Below, piece by piece: positions 1 through 11,302 of a DNA stretch of 64,000 nt. The notes under the pieces are model-generated. The model was not told the origin of the DNA. It ran no database searches and saw only the letters and a program-made list of their open reading frames with translations. Origin of the DNA: Hirudo medicinalis (Eukaryota; Annelida; Clitellata; Hirudinida; Hirudinidae); assembly GCA_011800805.1 (NCBI GenBank), contig MPNW01000236.1, positions 74,238-138,237 of the forward strand. Reading direction: 5' to 3'. The position numbers and the translations under genes were made by a program. Numbering within the stretch: position 1 is the stretch's first letter; every line of letters begins with the position of its first letter.

Positions 1-91
<91 letters not shown>

Positions 92-92
92 T
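1..92. repeat. (AGT)n microsatellite
   Basis: About 30 uninterrupted AGT units open the window and then grade into ATT/GTT-rich sequence up to about 150. It is a simple repeat with no coding support. Confidence 0.95.
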
Positions 93-322
93 TGTTGTTG
101 TTGTTATTATTATTATTATTATTAATATTGTTATTATTATTTGTATTATTGTTGTTGCTGTAAAAATTACTATTATAATAAGTATAAAATATTATAAATT
201 TGTTATTTGTAATTTATTAATTTCTGATTATAATATTATTTAATTACATTGTAATGATTTATTAGATGTCAATTTTTGTTGTTGATTACTTTTCGTGAGG
301 GCAGTTGTTATTTAAGCATTTT

Positions 323-458
323 ATTTCAACAAGTTGTAAATCATTTCAACAAAAGTTGTAAATCGTTTCAACAAGTTGTAAATCATTTCAACAAATTGTA
401 AATCATTTCAACAAGTTATGAATCATTTCAACAAGTTGTGAATCATGATTTCAACAAG
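323..458. repeat. 20-bp tandem repeat with internal palindrome
   Basis: About seven units of a roughly 20-base repeat (TTTCAACAAGTTGTAAATCA) lie head to tail. Most units hold the inverted repeat CAACAAGTTG. The units differ by single substitutions and one 2-base insertion, so this is an old minisatellite and not a simple microsatellite. Confidence 0.85.
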
Positions 459-692
459 ACATTCGTCGTGAGTTTTTAATCTGTAATTTTCAATGAAAGA
501 ATAGAAGGATGGAGGGGAATAAAATGAAACACAAGAATAAATAAATAAAAACAACAACAGTAAACATTTAACACAATTTTACAAAAAATTGCAATTGTTA
601 TGTTCGAGACATTGTCCTATTCATCAAGTTGTACTGAGGACATTAATAAAATATTACTACTACTACTACTACTACTACTACAACTCTAAAGA

Positions 693-1806
693 TCAAAATT
701 GCTTTGATGATTCAGCCTGAATGGCGGAATCACGTGATTCGGATTGCTCGACTCTCATTGGAAGGGTGTCTTTCTCAGCCCTTTGCGGCTTGTTAGCCCC
801 ATAGTAAGGGTCCGTGAATAGTCTCCTCATCTTCTCAATAGAGGCATCACTGGCAAGCCCCAACTCGTAGCCCATGCCTGCCACCACTGCCCCCAAAATA
901 GGTCCCACCCAGTATACCTAGGTGTAGGTTTATTATTGTTGTTACTGTTTAAGGCAAGACATAGAATTACATAATCTTACAAAATCGTCATTGAATGATT
1001 TCGATTTTAAAATAGCTGATTACTTCATGTTAATTAATAAATAATCATGTTAATTAATTAATAGATATTTTCCTAATAGATGCTGAATTTCCATAAAGTT
1101 TATTTTGTAATTTTAATGTTTGAGTTTAAGGCATTTTGATTGGATAAAATTTCTCCTAAAAAATGTCTAAAATGTCTTAATGTTGCTAATAATTTTGAAT
1201 AAAATAGTTGCTTTTTAAAATATCGTAATTATTGTGATAATAATATTATGATTATGCAATGTTTTATCATTGAGGGTGCAGGTTGGCCGAATGGTTTGCG
1301 TCCTTGTGCATGGCGGTAATGGAAACAGTCATGGTAATTAATGGTAATGTTTCGTGTTCGAAACCCAGCATTCACTAACACAAGCGCCCTTGGGATGGAG
1401 CGCTATATAAATGGTCGACAAAAAGCGCCTCTGACGCTATGCTTGTGGCGCTATATAAATTTACATATACATTTACGCATTTACATCATAATTTTACAAA
1501 CTCATATTGTTTTTGTGCAATAAAATTGAAAACTTATTTAAATGTCATTGTTTCATTTCAAACATAATCATACTTATTAAAATATGAAAATATGATTTGT
1601 AAGATAAAAGCGAAACCCAATGGTTTTCCCAGTTTCCTCCGACGACAGCTGGTCCGAATGATCTTGCTGGGTTCAGACACGAACCGGTGTACTTGATCTG
1701 TACACGAATATTGTTAAATAGTGATTTTCATTGTCAAGTTAATTCATTAATTAATAATAATGTTGTTAGTAAATTTCACTTTTAATTTCTTTTTAAACGT
1801 TGCAAC

Positions 1807-1846
<40 letters not shown>

Positions 1847-2840
1847 GTTGTTGTTGTTGTTGTTGTTGTTGTCATAACAACATAATTATATAATAATAAT
1901 AATATTATTATAATAATATTATTATTATATATATATAATATATATATATATAGATATTATATATATAATAATAATAATATTATTATAATAATATTATTAT
2001 TATATATATATATTAATATTTTTATTATTATCATTATCATTATTACTATTATTCATAACTTGTTATTAAAAACCAGTTTAAGTTATTTTAACGAAATATT
2101 GCTCAAAAAAAGTCATTTCATTACAGAAGACAGAAGTAATATGTTAATAAATTATTATTTTACTATTTCAATTAGCCAGACAAGTATAATTAATATAATT
2201 TAATAAATATTCAAAATATGCAATCCAGCAGGCAACAATTCAAAATACGACAAGAACATATTTAGACTCACTGCAAACAAATGGCAGAAAACAACGCAGA
2301 GCCCAATTCCCAAAGGAATTGATCCGCCTAAGTCGCTCCTACCGCCGTCGGAAGAAGCAAAAACAGTTAGGACGAGGGCAAAGGTTATGAGCCTTCGACG
2401 ACCACGGCCTCGGGAAAAGGTCGAAGTTCAGCACTGATGGTGGTTTGACCCAAGTCGCCCTCAAAGTGCGGAGGGGTAATGGCTTTGAGAATGGCGCCTC
2501 CGATGATTGCTCCGGTCAGCTGAGCCAACACATAAAGAAATCCTTTGATCGGGGACATCCTTCGTGTAGCCATCATCGCCACAGTAACCGCAGGATTTAT
2601 GTGCCCTCCACTCACGTGACCTATGCACGTGACCATGGTGGACACAGTCAGTCCAAAGGTGAAGGATATTTGGACGATGGTAGGATTATTAGTCTCCCAA
2701 TCCTTTCCTATGCACGAGCCGCAACCAATGGCAATCAGGACGCTCGTTCCGATAACTTCTGCAATAAAACTCTTCCATGTTCCGGGATCGAGTAGTATCC
2801 CTCTGCTGTGTTCCAAAAACTCTTGCAAACGTTTGCCCAT
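693..2840 (-). CDS. Aquaporin (classical water channel, AQP1/4-like), 3 exons, one frame break
   Basis: Exons run 2840-2272, 1697-1617 and 917-693. The product is a six-helix water channel of the MIP family, about 291 residues once one missing base is allowed for. Exon 1 carries the first half with [14 protein letters not shown] (first NPA loop). Exon 2 carries [15 protein letters not shown] (second NPA loop with its Arg). Exon 3 starts [11 protein letters not shown] (last helix) and ends in a polar tail. The Phe before the first NPA and the His in CHLFA fit the narrow filter of water-selective channels. Near 2392 the frame breaks: the upstream frame hits a stop, while the next frame continues the family sequence ([13 protein letters not shown]) up to the GTGAGT donor at 2271. 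Adding one base makes all three exons phase-consistent. This is probably a sequencing indel, but a pseudogene is not excluded. Orthology within AQP1/4/5 is not resolved. Confidence 0.9.
1276..1460 (+). mobile_element. tRNA-derived SINE, copy A (in aquaporin intron 2)
   Basis: The head carries a pol III A box (TGGCCGAATGG) and, about 80 bases on, a B box (GTGTTCGAAACCC). It is followed by a body ending GGAGCGCTATATAAATGG at about 1414. A second partial GGCGCTATATAAAT tail sits at 1447-1460. The same head and tail recur inverted at 43488-43362, so this is a dispersed family and not a tRNA gene. It lies antisense to the aquaporin. I could not define target-site duplications. Confidence 0.8.
1808..2015. 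repeat. (ATT)n(GTT)n microsatellite and AT palindromes
   Basis: ATT then GTT repeats (1808-1872) are followed by alternating ATAATATTATTATAAT and TATATA blocks (1890-2015) that can fold on themselves. It lies inside aquaporin intron 1. Confidence 0.85.
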
Positions 2841-4083
2841 TAAAAGTTAATTGGCTAGTTATTAACTCTCTTAATTGAAGGAGTTATTGTTCTCTGCTTA
2901 ATATTTTCTTTATAAAAATGTATATACTCTTCCAATTTAATCGAAAATATTCTCTTTTTATAAGTGAAGATATTTTTATGTTCTCTTCAATAAAAAAAAA
3001 GGCAGCACTCGACTTTTCGACTTTTAAATCCCTTTCCCTGATTTCAAATTCTTTCATATTATAATTTCTCATTATTTCTGACCTTGAGGTCCGTGTTTAT
3101 TTGTTCAGCATTCCTGTTTTCAAGAGACGCGTTATTACCGGGAGATTAATGGCTTCGAAATGCCTTAATCCTGTTTTCAAATATTGTTTCAAATATTATT
3201 TCACGCCAATACAAAAACACATCTCATTACACTCTTCAAAAATACTGTTCTTCGTAGAAAATGTTTCTCGTATTTTTTTTTCTTCTGTTATTAAAAAGCC
3301 AATCCATCAAGGGGTTGTTACGGTAAGGACTTGTGAAATTTCATTCTAATACTTTAGAAATATTACTAAGTCCAAATATTTGTATGCATTTTTTTACACG
3401 TGGGATAAAGATCAAAGTTGAGGCAAACCAAAGCAATATGTGCTTCTGCATCTTCAAATTAATTTGCGACAAATTAGCATTTCCACTAGCTAGTATGGTT
3501 TTGACGAGAAACATCGTAAACATTACTCAAACATATCAAATTAATAATTTAATTGCTTTTTGCTACAAACTTCAAAAAGTAAATTGACCCTGCCATTAAC
3601 CAATTTGGCCAATTTGGTTTTAGGATAATTCATAACCTGAACAACTTCTTAAAGCCAATTTACGAAAGGTGGCATTAAACTACATTAGTCAGAGCCATTC
3701 AAAATGTGATTAAAATTTGATTATATTTAATGTATTCGTAACATAGAAAATGAATCGAATAAAATTTATTCGTATGGTTTAATTTTAAATTATGTAATAT
3801 TTTAATCAATATTAAACATTATATTTTAATATTGAAAACTTAAATTAATGATAAACTTAAAATTGTATTTTAATATTTTGGTGAAGGGCTGTATCATCTT
3901 TGGATGTAAGCAAGTGTGTTTTTACTATTTTCGTTGTTGCACGTGTTTGGATTGTAAGAAATTCGTTACTGTTTCACTTATATTTTGAAAGGTTTGTAAT
4001 GAAAAAAGCGTCTTTAAATGAGAAAACGTTCGGTTGAGTAAAATTCTGCTTGATGTTTAACTTTGTAGATTACAATTGACAAG
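2841..4083. promoter_or_regulatory. Divergent intergenic region, aquaporin / La
   Basis: About 1.24 kb separates two genes transcribed away from each other, so both promoters and 5' leaders should lie here. I see no convincing TATA box and no conserved ORF. The small open frames at 2884-3587 overlap on both strands and look like chance. Confidence 0.5.
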
Positions 4084-6137
4084 ATGGTTGAGATCGCTGC
4101 TGAAACCGTTTTAACCGACTGCGAAAAGAAGATTATCAAGCAAGTCGAGGTTTGTAGAGAAGGACTTTATTTCTAAAATTATACGACGAGATATATATTC
4201 GTTTGTCGTTGTAGTACTACTTTGGTGATGCCAATCTCGCGAGGGACAAATTTCTTCAACAATTGATCACGGTTGAGGATGGATGTAAGTTAAACGTCAT
4301 AACTCAACATCCTATGTACTAACATAGTTTCTGTAATAGCTGATTTGATATTCATCAAAATATACCTTAACTTCTGCAGGGGTGCCAATGGAAACCATGC
4401 TCAAATTCAATAGGCTCAAGCAGATCACAGAAGATTGTGAAATAATTGTTGCAGCCCTCAAAAAGTCAACATCTGGACTTATGGAGGTATGAATCTGATT
4501 TTTTTAATTGTTGAGTAATCTACAAAGATTGACTGTTGTGTAATCTGTTTTTTCACTTAGGTGTTTGATTAATTTTGTACTGTTAATATGTTATCAATAA
4601 ACATAAACTACCTTTCCAGGTCAGCGAAGATGGCAAAAAAATAAGACGTTCTCCCGAAAAGCCTATGCCCGCATTTAACAAGGCCCTGATGGAGTCTTTA
4701 AAGGAGAGATCTGTTTATGCTGTGAGTTGTTTAAACTTTAGTTAAGCTAATATATTTACGAATATTAATTTAGTATCAGTTAAACTGAAGTTGCAAACAA
4801 ATTCCAGAAAGGCTTCCCGAAAGATCTCCAACTCGACATGGCCATGGAGTTCTTTGAGAAGTACGGTGCTGTCGACAGCGTCTACATGAGGAGGGACTTC
4901 AAGAAAGAATTCAAGGTTAGAAATTCGTTTCTTCATATTCTGCCGTTCTTAAATTAATTTGTAGGGGAATGGCCGTTGCACTTTGGTTATCTCCAACATT
5001 CATATTTTCTATAATCAGGGTTCCTGCTTTGTCACCTACTCGGCAAAGGAAGGAGCCGAGAAGTTCATGACAGAAGAAGGAACTAAATATTCAGATGACA
5101 CCGAGTTCGTCAAATTCTACAAGTGAGTTATCACTTAAGTCGTTGATGAATGACTAGTCTTTGTAACGATTATTTCTGGCTCAACAAGATTTGTATAATT
5201 GTTGCCAGGGAAGAATATTTCAAATCTAAAAATAAGGAAAAGAAGAACCAATCAGATCAGTGAGTTTGTTGGTTGCAGAAACCTGTTCAATGTTATACTT
5301 AAGGAGACTGACAAATAATTTAATTGTATTTTAAGGCAAAAAGTTGAAAAGGCAAAAGCTGACAAAGAGGTTTGCATTAGCCTAATTCCTAATGTCTCAT
5401 AATAATGCAACTAATTTATTTTTTTGTTATGTGTAATCCTCAGTCCCTGAAAGAGAAGATAATCTCAGGTGCCATTCTCTGCCTCTCCGGCATCCCCAAG
5501 GGAATCAAGAGAGACGAGATCAAGGCCGCCTTCGGTGAGCACGGTAAAGTAGAGTGGGTCGACATCGTTGAGGATCAGTCTGTGGTAAGATCAGCACATG
5601 TTTATGTGGAGATCTCTTGATCAGTAATCATTTTTCTTTGGTATGAAACAGGCCAAGCTCCGTTTCTCTCAGACTGATGAGGCAAAGACGGTCCTCGAGA
5701 AGGTCAAGAATGAAGAAGGAAAGGTCTTCCTCAAGGAAGAGGAAGTTTCAGCCACCGTTCTTGAAGGTTTGCATCATCGTGATCTTTGAATTTTTGTTAT
5801 TAGTGCATATGTTATGCATGAAGTATATAGGTTATGGCCTGATTGATTATGTATTTTTGTCACATGGTACTTAATAATAATTTCCTGATCTGTAACAAAC
5901 ACCTCATCAGGAGATGAGGAGCTCAGCCACTGGTCAGAGGTCTTCAAATCAAGGGCTGCCCATCAGTCCAACAAGAAAGGTGGAAACAGAAGCTTCGGAA
6001 AGAGAAAGGGTGGAAGGCAAGGAGGACCCAGGGTTTGTACATCTGCTGTTTGTGGCTGGATTTTCTTAGGTGGATTTAAATTTACAAATGTTTGTTCTTA
6101 TTTTCAGAACAAGAAAGCCAGGGGTGGTGATGATTGA
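4084..6137 (+). CDS. SSB: Lupus La protein homologue (SSB), 12 exons
   Basis: Exons: 4084-4149, 4215-4284, 4380-4486, 4620-4721, 4808-4915, 5019-5122, 5209-5259, 5336-5369, 5444-5584, 5652-5766, 5911-6032 and 6108-6137; all phases agree, giving 349 residues. La binds the UUU-OH 3' ends of new pol III transcripts in the nucleus and acts as an RNA chaperone. The order is La motif (from EKKIIKQVEYYFGDANLARD to RRSPEKPMP, about residues 12-105), RRM1 (VYAKGFPKDLQ..., with KGSCFVTYS), a Lys/Glu linker, then the second atypical RRM (ISGAILCLSGIPKGIKRDEI, about 225-310). It ends in a basic Gly/Arg/Lys tail (FGKRKGGRQGG) likely to hold the nuclear signal. It is shorter than human La (408), mainly because the tail after RRM2 is short. 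AATAAA signals occur near 6210 and 6248. Confidence 0.95.
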
Positions 6138-6494
6138 ATTCCTTGTTTAGACTGTTTCTGACGTTGTATGAATATTGATATATGAACTTTGTGTACCGTT
6201 ATGTGGACTAATAAATCTTGAGTACAATTTACGTTTGTTTTTGGTTTGAATAAATTGTGAATTGAGGGTTGAAAGAGCACAGTAGATGGTCTATTATATT
6301 TCTTATTAATCCTTACCACAATAAATATTAAATATTCCGAGCAAATGAAAATTTAACAAACGATTTATATATGTTTAATAAATTTTTAATTTTTAATATT
6401 CAGTATCTTTGAAATGGAAATGGAAAGGCGTAATAAAATTTATATTGTATCTACTAATCAAAGAATATATTTGCAAATTAAAACATTTATTAAA

Positions 6495-7244
6495 ATGCCA
6501 AAATTTTTCTGCGAATACTGCGAAATAAACCTAAAAAACGATTCGCCCGGTGTACGAAAGCAGCACAATTTCGGAAGAAAACACAAGGAAAATGTACGCT
6601 TTTATTACGAACAATTTCTAGTCGACGAGACTCAGAAAAGGCTCGACCAGACTGTGCAAAGTTTCTTTGCCACCAAGAGTTACGGAATGCCTATGCCGCA
6701 TATGTTTTATCCAATGCCGGGCATGAGTTTCCCTGGCGTAACACCGCCGATGTATCCTTTGCAGGGAATGAATGGTGCAGTTCCTTTGCCAACACCAATG
6801 TACCCTCCACCTGGTGTATCTCCTATCTCACATGGAATGAACGGTGCTCAAGCTATCCAACCCAGTACAAATGCTGCAGTCTCCTATTCATCATCAAAGT
6901 GCCCTCCGACTGGTGTTCCCCCTCCAACATCTGGAATGAGTGATGCCATAGCTGTTCAACCATATATGAATTGCATGACTTCTATCCCAGCCAATATGAA
7001 TGGTGTAGCCCAACTCCCAACTTCCGCGAGCAACATTACCACATTTCCACCGGCCATGGGTGGCGCTGTCCCTTTCCCATTGATATCCTATCCCCCAATA
7101 ACAGCTTCTTCCTGTGCACCTCAGCATACTGCTTCTAATTACAGGCCTCATTATGAGCAATCCCGCTGTTCACCTTACGAAAGAACTGATAATAGACAGA
7201 ATAATTTTCATGCAACTGGGTATAACTACAACGCTGTACAGTGA
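6495..7244 (+). CDS. Intronless U1-C-like zinc-finger protein (divergent SNRPC paralogue)
   Basis: A 249-residue open frame with no intron. The start at 6495 is chosen because U1-C proteins begin MPKF; the frame is open further upstream, with an in-frame ATG at 6414. Residues 1-40 form the matrin-type zinc finger of U1 snRNP protein C, with C6, C9, H24 and H30 all kept (MPKFFCEYCEINLKND...). About 25 of the first 41 residues match the U1-C gene at 8600-8016. The rest is low-complexity Pro/Met/Gly/Ser, as in U1-C, but less GP-rich and longer. The family contacts the U1 snRNA:5' splice-site duplex, so a role as a U1-C variant is plausible. It faces its paralogue tail to tail. Lack of introns beside intron-rich neighbours suggests retrocopying or local duplication of an intronless copy. 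Expression is unknown. Confidence 0.8.
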   Translation: MPKFFCEYCEINLKNDSPGVRKQHNFGRKHKENVRFYYEQFLVDETQKRLDQTVQSFFATKSYGMPMPHMFYPMPGMSFPGVTPPMYPLQGMNGAVPLPTPMYPPPGVSPISHGMNGAQAIQPSTNAAVSYSSSKCPPTGVPPPTSGMSDAIAVQPYMNCMTSIPANMNGVAQLPTSASNITTFPPAMGGAVPFPLISYPPITASSCAPQHTASNYRPHYEQSRCSPYERTDNRQNNFHATGYNYNAVQ

Positions 7245-8015
7245 CCATTGAATTGATGAGTGGTAACTTTTTGCAATGTTGTTGGATTGCGGTTTTTTCA
7301 TTCAGTGAAGTTAATAGATAAAAAATTTTTTATTTATTTGAGAATAAAGCATGTTTAGACTTTTTAATATGTTATTCGCTTTTAAAACAATTTCATACTT
7401 CACCGAATCATGTGGCATGAGACTTTCCACAAAAATAATGACATGACATCCACACATTCCATTATAGATTTAACATGATTTTTTAAACGTATTTTAAAGC
7501 TTCTAGAATATTCTTTGGAATTTAAATTGTCCATATGCAAATTTTACGTGGACTGGGCTCTGCAATATCAGGCAATGGGGCAGATTGAGAATTGTTTTAC
7601 ATCACCTCGAATATAATTTATTCATATTAATTCATGACCTTGGGAAATTGAGTGGATCTCAAACAAACACTCAATTCTTAACTAAGCCGCAAATCGACCA
7701 ACTAAATTCGCCAATGGACACCACTAATTGTACAAGAGATTAATTCTCGTACGACTTCAACAATTCATGAACACATTTTTATGCAATAACTACAATTTAT
7801 TTAGAAACATTTATTATTAAAAAATAGCACCATTAGAAACATATCGAAGTGGTTTAGGATTCCATAACCAAACGTTTATTTGAAAGCGATTGAAAAACAA
7901 CATACATTCTTGATTTCAAAGAACGGTTGCACTTAGAAATCTCACTTTGTAAATAGATAAACTTTAAATGCGAATATTTCTGCCCAAACTTCCATGATTC
8001 AACACTGTCAATCAC
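7245..8015. other. Spacer between convergent U1-C genes
   Basis: The two U1-C type genes run towards each other across these 770 bases, which should hold both 3' ends. An AATAAA lies on the plus strand near 7343. I see no further ORF or repeat of note. Confidence 0.5.
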
Positions 8016-8600
8016 TTAATTATTGTAGTAAGAATTCGGTGGTCTTTGGAAGCCAGCCTGGAAGTTTCCCATTGGTTGAAGAGGATAAGATGTTGGTGGA
8101 ACTGATGTTGGCCCTTCAACGGGAGGCACAGGGCCGAAAGCTGGAGGCATTTGTCCTGATATAGGAGGAACCGGACCTGGGAAAGGTGGTGCGGGACCCG
8201 AAGCAGAAGGCCCAGGAGGAAACATCCCTGGTGGCGGAGCTGCCATAGGTGGAAAAGGCATACCGCCTGCGAATGGAGGAATATTTGCGACACCACCCAA
8301 AGTGGGCGGAGGGCCCAACATCGTTGGAAACGGCACTGGCGGGGTACCCATTCCTGGCACTGCTGGAATGTTTGACATCATCGGCATCATTACGCTGCCA
8401 GGAACGCTGCCGACTTTTTTGAAAGTGCTGAAAGCCTTGACGGTGTTGTCGATCTGCATCTGAATCTGCAAATCCATCCACTGTTGATAATATGCAATGA
8501 CATTATCTTTGTGTTTCTTGCCAGAATTGTGGGTCTTTCTAACAGAGGGAGAGTCGTGTGTCAAGTAAGTGTCACAATAATCACAATAAAACTTCGGCAT
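8016..8600 (-). CDS. SNRPC: U1 small nuclear ribonucleoprotein C
   Basis: A single-exon frame of 194 residues. It is the U1 snRNP subunit that stabilises pairing of U1 snRNA with the 5' splice site. The N-terminus [19 protein letters not shown] is the textbook U1-C zinc finger, with ligands C6, C9, H24 and H30. It continues into the KHKDNV...YYQQW helix. Residues from about 70 onward are Pro/Gly/Met-rich (repeats such as PPPGMFPPG), as in animal U1-C, and end [10 protein letters not shown]. The length is near the human protein (159). It is oriented against the U1-C-like gene at 6495-7244, and like that gene it has no intron in the coding region, unlike the vertebrate gene. Confidence 0.93.
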   Translation of the reverse strand: MPKFYCDYCDTYLTHDSPSVRKTHNSGKKHKDNVIAYYQQWMDLQIQMQIDNTVKAFSTFKKVGSVPGSVMMPMMSNIPAVPGMGTPPVPFPTMLGPPPTLGGVANIPPFAGGMPFPPMAAPPPGMFPPGPSASGPAPPFPGPVPPISGQMPPAFGPVPPVEGPTSVPPTSYPLQPMGNFQAGFQRPPNSYYNN

Positions 8601-9503
8601 CCTCGTAATCTATCGCCTGTATTTCGTCCGACGCGGTTATATAAAATCGCCCGCTATTGAAGGCCTTTAGTTATTTACAAAAGTTTAAATAGTAAATTTA
8701 TGTTTTCGAATAATTTCAATAAATTTTAAATTAATTATTTTCAAAATTATATTTAATAAACTTTATTTAAAAGCACTCTGATTATGAAACATAAAATGAG
8801 AATTTAAACAAAATTATTTTAATTTTTTCCATCTATAACGTAGTCGTCGCGTCTCAATTTCTTCATATTTACCGATTTGATTTAATTGATAAAAGGCATG
8901 TTACTTCATCAGATAGTTCGTATCATTTCATCGGATTAATACAATATAGGCTGTAAATGGACCGAATCATGCAGATACTGAAGATTTAGAATTCTCACAA
9001 CTGTTCTAATTGATTATATAATCCTTAATGGATAAATGTGACTCGAACGCGCATTGGGCCTCCTGTACTTTTTGATTCAAAAGATTAAGCCTTCATGGAT
9101 TGGCTTCTTCACCCACTCATGCAAAGATTTTACAAACTAAATATATTAAGATGCTGGAGGAGGTTGATGATGCAAAAGAGGGTACCCCAAAATTAATTAT
9201 AAATTAAAACAAATACCATCTCAGACATTCATAACAGTGTCCAAAAGATTAACCTATTTTTTCCAAGAATTTCTATTTCATGACTATTTATGTGTTTAAA
9301 TGTGCTTTAAACCATGCCGGTCAAGAACAACCACAAACTGAGATAAAAATGCAGTAAAAGCCAAATAACCCAAATAATACCATAATTATTCAACAAATTG
9401 AAGCTGAGAATTCATGGATTGTAGATGTACTTTTATTATCAACATGCTCTTAATTAAAAACATTGTTCGAATATTGGTCCACACAAAACAAATGGATTAA
9501 GAC
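8601..9503. other. Spacer between U1-C and SF3B6
   Basis: It contains the U1-C promoter side (just above 8600) and the SF3B6 3' end. It is AT-rich, with no ORF or recognisable repeat. Confidence 0.4.
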
Positions 9504-10245
9504 TCATTTCTTGAAATCATGAGCTGGAGTGCTCAGTCCATACTTCTGTTTCATGGCTTCTAACTCATCAGCTGTCTTCTGGACGTCAGTCTTCTTGTAT
9601 TGCTAAAAATTTTGAATAAACATTAGGAACATACATAGATTTAGGTTTGAAGAATCCAAACAACAGTCTAATAGGCTAACCTTGTTCGGTTGATAGTAAA
9701 GCACTACAAGATATCGATTGCAAACGTTGAACCCTGAAAGATGGTCGCAGGCATTCTTGGCATCAAAGATGTCCTCGTAAACTACAAATGCTGATCCTCT
9801 CGTTTCGGGGGTGTTTCCGACTCTTATTTGACGAATGGCTCCATACTTGCCAAAGATGTCGTACATTTCCTCAGCGGTTATCTTGTATGGAAGATTCTTG
9901 ACATACAAGATTTTGTTGACCTCAGGAGGAAGACGGACCTATGAACAATAAATAATTTTTCCACTGTTAATGCAACCAAGTTCCATTGGACAAAATAATT
10001 CATTAGATTAGATGGAGTTTCGGGTCAAAGCAACTAAATAAATAGAGATTAACATATTACCACGATTATACATTGGATGCGTAATCTTTCAGTAAATATA
10101 TAGGAATGAAGTTTTGAAAAAGTCAATGATTATCACGCCTTAGCGTTTATCGAATATTGACAAACTTCAGACATTTTATGTACATTAGTGAGCTTATAAA
10201 AATAAATCGTGATCAACTAACGTTAGCCTTTTTGCTGAATGCCAT
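9504..10245 (-). CDS. SF3B6: Splicing factor SF3b subunit 6 (p14), 3 exons
   Basis: Exons 10245-10222, 9938-9681 and 9602-9504 give 126 residues in consistent phase (human protein 125). SF3B6 is the small RRM subunit of the SF3b part of U2 snRNP that contacts the branch-point adenosine. The protein begins [15 protein letters not shown] and then carries the RRM: RNP2 ILYVKNL, the [14 protein letters not shown] helix, RNP1-like [10 protein letters not shown] and [13 protein letters not shown]. The C-terminal helix ([14 protein letters not shown]) matches the family region that packs on SF3B1. Conservation is very high, so the call is secure. Confidence 0.96.
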
Positions 10246-10732
10246 TATGGAATTATTAATCGAAAATCTACCGACGATTTGTAAACAATCCAGAGCGGCT
10301 ACTTAGGTTTACATAGACATTGCAACAGTGAGACAAATAAAAGATTTTAGTAACATTTTTATTTTAAATATTATTTTAATGCTTTTGGTAGTTTATTTTA
10401 AGTGAACAACTAATTAGCAGATTTATATCAGCAATAAGTTGATTACAATTTAAACAAACTCAAAGACGTATTCAAGCCCTTTCAACACATTTTATTAGTT
10501 TTAAAATTTATACATTAATAGATTTTTGCTTCAAGATTGTAAAAATTTATAAACAGGCTTAATGAATGTCAGGACCAACCAAGATTATCAATGTGTCGAT
10601 GATTAAGCATTTTAAATCTAACTACAAGCCTCTAGAAATTTCTTAGACGTCGTCTAATGATAAGACAATTCCAAATAAGATTGGATCAATACTCCCAATT
10701 AGCATCCTTACTCCAACATTCTTAAGCCTAGG

Positions 10733-10878
10733 CTGAAACGCCGTCAGAAATTTCGGACCCCTATGTTATGTCAATATTGTAATGGAAAGCAAAAAATATT
10801 TTAAAACCTGGGCGAGCCATAAAAAATTGCCGGGCCCCTGGACAGTTGCCCTTAAACCTCCCCCTTTCGACGACCCTG
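10733..10878. mobile_element. hAT-type miniature element, 146 bp (family 1, longer copy)
   Basis: Imperfect terminal inverted repeats bound the element: left CTGAAACGCCGTCAGAAATT, right (reverse complement) CAGGGTCGTCGAAAG. It shares both ends and inner blocks (AATTTCGGACCCC, CCGGGCCCC) with the 86-bp copy at 27418-27503. The flanks AGCCTAGG and AATCTAGG agree at 6 of 8 positions, fitting an old 8-bp target-site duplication typical of hAT transposons. It has no coding capacity. Confidence 0.65.
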
Positions 10879-11302
10879 AATCTAGGTGGAGATAGATGAC
10901 GCATGTTTGATATACTTACAGCATTGATCAAACTTTATTAAACTTTGTGCATAGTTTTCCGATTATTATCACGTTCTTTAAAAAGCATTTTCATCGAATG
11001 AATTCTATTGTTTACGAGTTTTGATGTAATATATATATATAAGCCACTATGAATTTTAACAACCTCGAAATAGAAGCAATTTTATTCGCGATATAACGAA
11101 ATGAAGAATTTTTTTCAAAACAAGTTAAAGAATTTCATGTTTTATTTAATTTTTTCGACCAGCACCAAGATTATTCAACAAAAACAAAAGTGAAATCGAA
11201 AAAAGTTTAAAACTCATTCAGAAGAGCAGACTCATTCAGAATGTTGATCACATTCAAAACCAAATTAAGCACTCAATTCTACACAAAGAATACTGAGTCG
11301 AA
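10879..11302. other. Spacer with no recognised feature
   Basis: AT-rich sequence between the miniature element and the 3' end of the Polycomb RING gene. I see no ORF or repeat apart from a short TATATATATA run near 11030. Confidence 0.4.

Noticed and set aside
1276..1360. Possible functional tRNA gene at the SINE head
   Set aside because: Cloverleaf cannot be formed cleanly, A-B spacing is long, and the same sequence with its tail recurs elsewhere.
2445..2850. Plus-strand frames of 116 and 75 codons
   Set aside because: Shadow of aquaporin exon 1 on the opposite strand.
8012..8481. Extra minus-strand frames overlapping U1-C
   Set aside because: Out-of-frame shadows of the Pro/Gly-rich U1-C tail.
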